From a virus, in IMG/VR virus record IMGVR_UViG_3300042445_002197, positions 1-31,352 of that record: a stretch of 31,352 bases of DNA, one strand, 5' to 3'. The notes under the pieces were generated by a model. It was not told where the DNA came from and made no database searches. It saw only the letters and a list, made by a program, of their open reading frames with translations. Each line of letters opens with the position of its first letter. Within the stretch, counting starts at the first letter, position 1. The position numbers and the translations under genes are program-made. Below, piece after piece: positions 28,270 through 31,352 of the stretch.

Positions 28270-30251
28270 TGGCTGTTATTATTCAGATTCGACGTGGCAC
28301 TGCTGCGGAGTGGACTGCTGCTAACCCGGTTCTTGCTCATGGTGAGATGGGTGTTGAAACTGACACACTGAAGGTAAAGATTGGTGACGGATCTACTGCT
28401 TGGGTTTCTTTACCTTACTTTACGCAGGGTGCTACAGGTGCTACTGGCCCTGCAGGTCCTACAGGTCCGACTGGTGCTACCGGTGCTACTGGTGCTACTG
28501 GTGCGGCGGGTACGAATGGTACGAATGGTACGAATGGTACAAATGGTACGAATGGTACGAATGGGGTGGATGGTGATTCGGCTTACGAAGTTGCTGTAGC
28601 AAATGGTTTTGTTGGAACTGAAGCCGCTTGGTTGACTTCTCTTGTTGGAGCCACGGGTGCTACTGGTGCTACTGGTGCTACTGGTGCTACTGGTGCTACA
28701 GGTGCTACAGGGGCGGCAGGCGCGAATGGTACAAATGGTACAAATGGTACAAATGGTACAAATGGAGTGGATGGTGATTCGGCTTACGAAGTTGCTGTAG
28801 CAAATGGTTTTGTTGGAACTGAAGCCGCTTGGTTGACTTCTCTCGTTGGTGCAACTGGAGCGACTGGTGCAACTGGTGCAACTGGTGCTACAGGTGCTCA
28901 AGGTCCTATAGGTTTAACTGGTGCTACTGGTGCTACTGGTGCTACAGGTGCTACAGGAGCAACTGGTCCAGGTGTACCAACTGGAGGTACTGCTGGTCAA
29001 ATCCTTACCAAAAACTCGACCACAAATTATGACACTGTTTGGGCTGCACCTGGTGCGGCTGCTTACACCACTGTTGTAAAACAGTTGGTACGTAACGACA
29101 CTGGTGCAACTGTTACTAAAGGTCAAGTTGTTTACATAACAGGTGCAAACGGGACCCACGCTCTAATAGGTTTGTCAGACGCTGACACTGAATCAACTTC
29201 GTCAAAGACGCTTGGTATTCTTGACCAAGACTTGGCTGCTAACGCTGACGGTTACGTTGTCACTGAAGGTCTTATCTCTGACGTAAACACTGGTTCGGCT
29301 ACTGCTGGTCAATCTGTTTGGTTATCTTCAACTGCGGGGGGTTATGTTTTTGGTGCACCACCTGCTGAACCTGCGCACAGTGTTTACCTTGGTGTTGTTC
29401 AGCGAGCAAATAGCAGCAATGGTCAGATTCTTGTCAAAATTCAGAATGGTTATGAACTTAATGAGTTGCATGACGTGTTTACTGGTTCTGCAGTATCGGG
29501 CGATCTACTTAAATATAATGGTAGCGGTTGGATTAATTCAGCCCAGTCCACTTTGGCTATTGCCCCGTCACAGGTCACCGGTACTGCAGTCATAACTACG
29601 GATACCCGCTTGTCTGACTCACGCACACCTACCGCTCACGCTTCAACCCATGGTTCTGCAGGATCTGACCCTATTACTGTTGCACAGTCACAGGTAACTA
29701 ACCTAACTAGCGACTTGGCGGGTAAGGCTGCTTCAAGTCACACTCACGATACTGCTGATGTTACTAGCGGGACTTTTGCTATCGCCCGTATCCCTACGGG
29801 GACAACTGGTACAACTGTTTCCTTAGGTAACCACACGCACACTATTGCTAACGTTACTGGTTTGCAAACAGCGTTGGACGCAAAACTTACTACCGCTGAT
29901 ACTGGTTGGCTTACCTCTACCGTAATCAGTGCAGCAACAGGTTGGTCTGTAACTTCTTACAACATTAGAAGGTTAAACGGTATAGTAAACGGAATCCTTA
30001 CAGTAAGCCGTTCTGGTGGAAACGTAACAGTACCAGCAACTGGTAACATTACAAACCAAAACGTAGCAACCTTAACCTCTGGATGGTACAACACAACCTC
30101 AGACAGTGGAATGGTACTAACTAACGGTTCAGGTCCTCTTACAGGTGGATACATTCAATCAAACGGAACTATAACCATTAGCGCAATGTCATCTGGTGCA
30201 ACAATCTCAACTGGAGATACCTTCAGTTTCACACTGTTTGAAATGGTATAA
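28269..30251 (+). CDS. Collagen-like tail fibre with Mtd-type N-terminus
   Basis: 660 residues, with GGAGG nine bases before the ATG. Residues 1-50 ([20 protein letters not shown]) match the N-terminal domain of the Bordetella phage tropism determinant Mtd and similar fibres. Residues ~54-240 are Gly-X-Y triplets (GAT, GTN) forming collagen-like triple helix, broken twice by a near-identical cassette ([20 protein letters not shown]). The remaining C-terminal part is beta-rich with two His-x-His motifs ([19 protein letters not shown]) and a Gly/Ser/Thr tip. It is the likely receptor-binding fibre. Codon choice changes in the last ~300 bases towards A- and C-ending codons. No reverse transcriptase is in this window, so a diversity-generating system cannot be claimed. 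Confidence 0.8.
   Translation: MAVIIQIRRGTAAEWTAANPVLAHGEMGVETDTLKVKIGDGSTAWVSLPYFTQGATGATGPAGPTGPTGATGATGATGAAGTNGTNGTNGTNGTNGTNGVDGDSAYEVAVANGFVGTEAAWLTSLVGATGATGATGATGATGATGATGAAGANGTNGTNGTNGTNGVDGDSAYEVAVANGFVGTEAAWLTSLVGATGATGATGATGATGAQGPIGLTGATGATGATGATGATGPGVPTGGTAGQILTKNSTTNYDTVWAAPGAAAYTTVVKQLVRNDTGATVTKGQVVYITGANGTHALIGLSDADTESTSSKTLGILDQDLAANADGYVVTEGLISDVNTGSATAGQSVWLSSTAGGYVFGAPPAEPAHSVYLGVVQRANSSNGQILVKIQNGYELNELHDVFTGSAVSGDLLKYNGSGWINSAQSTLAIAPSQVTGTAVITTDTRLSDSRTPTAHASTHGSAGSDPITVAQSQVTNLTSDLAGKAASSHTHDTADVTSGTFAIARIPTGTTGTTVSLGNHTHTIANVTGLQTALDAKLTTADTGWLTSTVISAATGWSVTSYNIRRLNGIVNGILTVSRSGGNVTVPATGNITNQNVATLTSGWYNTTSDSGMVLTNGSGPLTGGYIQSNGTITISAMSSGATISTGDTFSFTLFEMV
28566..28849 (+). 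repeat. In-frame duplicated cassette in fibre gene
   Basis: An 83-base stretch (28566-28648) recurs at 28767-28849 with one base difference, spaced 201 bases (67 codons) apart. It encodes the [11 protein letters not shown] cassette between collagen-like blocks. The triplet repeats on each side (GGTGCTACT, AATGGTACN) offer recombination substrates, so copy number may vary between phage isolates. Confidence 0.85.
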
Positions 30252-30259
30252 ATCTAAAT

Positions 30260-30271
30260 CTGTAGTAAACT
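30260..30271 (+). promoter_or_regulatory. Promoter-like motif CTGTAGTAAACT
   Basis: TAAACT (30266-30271) in the gap after the fibre gene is a -10 candidate, giving a start near 30278 and a ~22-base leader containing the AAGGAGG site at 30289-30295. It resembles the TTGTGATARACT motifs at 4615 and 5615 (9 of 12 positions). No -35 is evident. Confidence 0.35.
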
Positions 30272-30299
30272 GGCGGGCATGTCAACAAAAGGAGGCATC

Positions 30300-30524
30300 A
30301 TGCTAGAAGGACTAGCTCCAAAGGAAAAAGAATCAATCTGTTTTTTAATGAAGAAAGCAGTTACCGAACTAGATGATAAAGATTTGAAGATCCTTGATGA
30401 AGCAATCAAGAACCCTAAATGGTCTGCTAACGCATTAACCGATGCTTTAAACCAGCGAGGGTTTACTATCTCTCGCGGTGTAATACAAAAGCATCGCGAC
30501 GAAAGGTGTGGCTGTGTTAGATAA
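30300..30524 (+). CDS. Small HTH-type DNA-binding protein, 74 aa
   Basis: 74 residues from the ATG at 30300, chosen because AAGGAGG ends four bases upstream; an ATG seven codons earlier has no site. The first half is charged and helical (APKEKESICFLMKKAVTELD). The second half (SANALTDALNQRGFTISRGV followed by QKHRDERCGC) has the helix-turn-helix then His-Arg and Cys-x-Cys ending seen in many short actinophage HTH proteins. It overlaps the next gene by 11 bases. It may be a regulator or a small packaging DNA binder; only DNA binding is reasonably inferred. Confidence 0.65.
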   Translation: MLEGLAPKEKESICFLMKKAVTELDDKDLKILDEAIKNPKWSANALTDALNQRGFTISRGVIQKHRDERCGCVR

Positions 30525-31352
30525 CTTGCTACCTCAACCAGCTTGGCAACCGATCGAACGGGCAACCAAGATCAATATCACCGCACCTAAACCTTCTAAG
30601 AAGGTCAAAACAAAACACACGGTTCACGTATGTTTACCTGACCCTCAGATCGGTTACCGAGTCCTGAACGGTGAAAAAGATCCGTTCCATGACGAACACG
30701 CTATGGGTGTTGCCTTGCAGATCGTTAACTACTTGGAAGAAACCGACCGAGTGGACTCAGTGATTAACCTTGGTGACTTCCTAGACCTCCCAGCACAGGG
30801 GCGGTTTGAACAGGAACCAGCGTTCGCTAACACCACTCAGTTAGCTTTTGACCGTGGACATTTGTTCCTACAGGAGCAGCGTGCTGCTGCCGGACCGGAC
30901 GCCACCATTGTTCTTATCGAAGGTAACCATGATCGTCGAATGGAGAAGTTCATTCAAACTAATGCGATCTCAGCTTTCGGTTTGAAAAAAGCAAACACAG
31001 ACAGCCTACCGGTCATGTCTATCCCTTATTTATTGCGCCTTGACGAACTTGGAGTTGATTACATTGACGCATATCCTGCCGGAGCCCACTGGATTACAGA
31101 CCAGTTACGGGCAATCCACGGAAATAAAGCTCGTAGCAACGGATCCACAGCTGCAGCCTACACAAACGACACACCCCACATCTCAACCATCTTTGGTCAC
31201 GCCCACCGATTGGAGATACAGAGTCGAACAGTCTTTGACCGAAACGGAAAAATCAAATCAATGGCAATCTCACCCGGCTGTCTCTGCCGTGTGGATGGAG
31301 CTGTTCCGTCAGTCAATGGATCTACAAAAGTGGACGGCACCCCAGCCACCTA
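30514..31352 (+). CDS. Calcineurin-like metallophosphoesterase (copy 2), 3' truncated by window
   Basis: Starts at GTG 30514 with GAAAGG ending seven bases upstream and overlaps the HTH gene by 11 bases; it runs off the window after about 279 codons. The motifs are in the same order as in copy 1: D-x-Q in LPDPQIGYR, GDFLDLP, GNHDRR, IHG and GHAH, plus the shared SPGCLCRVDGAVPSVNGST block. The two copies are very similar over the whole visible length, so they are paralogues with the same fold. They differ in the N-terminal ~35 residues and in codon choice, this one using more A- and C-ending codons. Like copy 1 it follows a fibre locus. Substrate unknown. Confidence 0.85.
   Translation, partial: MLDNLLPQPAWQPIERATKINITAPKPSKKVKTKHTVHVCLPDPQIGYRVLNGEKDPFHDEHAMGVALQIVNYLEETDRVDSVINLGDFLDLPAQGRFEQEPAFANTTQLAFDRGHLFLQEQRAAAGPDATIVLIEGNHDRRMEKFIQTNAISAFGLKKANTDSLPVMSIPYLLRLDELGVDYIDAYPAGAHWITDQLRAIHGNKARSNGSTAAAYTNDTPHISTIFGHAHRLEIQSRTVFDRNGKIKSMAISPGCLCRVDGAVPSVNGSTKVDGTPAT

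Noticed and set aside
28410-28901. 163-residue minus-strand Cys/Ser/Thr-rich frame
   Set aside because: Antisense reading of the collagen-like triplet repeats; repetitive TCSTSCTS sequence has no independent support.
28430-28960. CRISPR-like array
   Set aside because: The tandem repeats are in-frame Gly-X-Y codons within a fibre gene, without unique spacers or cas genes.
28269-30251. Diversity-generating retroelement target
   Set aside because: An Mtd-type N-terminus is present, but no reverse transcriptase, template repeat or C-type lectin variable region is seen in the window.
1-31352. tRNA genes
   Set aside because: No cloverleaf with a T-loop and anticodon arm was recognised in the intergenic regions, which are nearly all too short.

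Overview
The window looks like the structural half of a tailed phage with podovirus-type virion genes. It carries a terminase large subunit, portal, scaffold, HK97-fold major capsid protein, a short adaptor plus a beta-rich nozzle protein, several internal-virion-type proteins and one 2699-residue giant, but no tape measure or sheath. The host is probably an actinobacterium. This is an inference from promoters that put the start codon at the predicted +1 (leaderless mRNAs), a C-terminal His-Arg/Cys-x-Cys helix-turn-helix type I associate with actinophages, and moderate GC. It could also be an uncultured aquatic lineage.

Layout. Positions 1-260 are non-coding and origin-like, with GTGACAGC iterons, a perfect DnaA box and a short palindrome. 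Positions 261-2093 (minus) hold two micro-genes, a G-rich spacer, a strong terminator and an orphan 403-residue protein of distinct composition. Positions 2401-7669 (plus) hold a tandem-HTH regulator, a small Cys/His protein, a putative small terminase, a fibre-like protein, a metallophosphoesterase, a lysis cassette (XhlA-like protein, CHAP endolysin, two-TM holin) and three small Lys-rich proteins. A bidirectional terminator at 7681-7716 separates this block from the convergent 20-kb late operon at 27990-7728 (minus). In transcription order that operon reads: PD-(D/E)XK nuclease, TerL, small basic protein, zinc-ribbon protein, overprinted membrane protein, portal, two small basic proteins, scaffold, capsid, unknown virion-region protein, adaptor, nozzle, three small or helical proteins, giant protein. 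Positions 28018 to the end (plus) start from a 27-bp divergent promoter region and hold a small fibre-associated protein, a collagen-like fibre with an Mtd-type N-terminus, a small HTH protein and a second, truncated metallophosphoesterase paralogous to the first.

Together the genes cover packaging, capsid assembly, short-tail and ejection machinery, two receptor-binding loci and lysis. DNA polymerase, helicase, RNA polymerase and integrase are not seen here. Many neighbours are joined by TAATG one-base overlaps, so translational coupling is extensive. The most unusual items are the out-of-frame gene overlap at 25199-25452, the giant putative ejection protein, the duplicated fibre-linked phosphoesterase, the origin-like left edge and a recurring TTGTGATARACT promoter-like motif.
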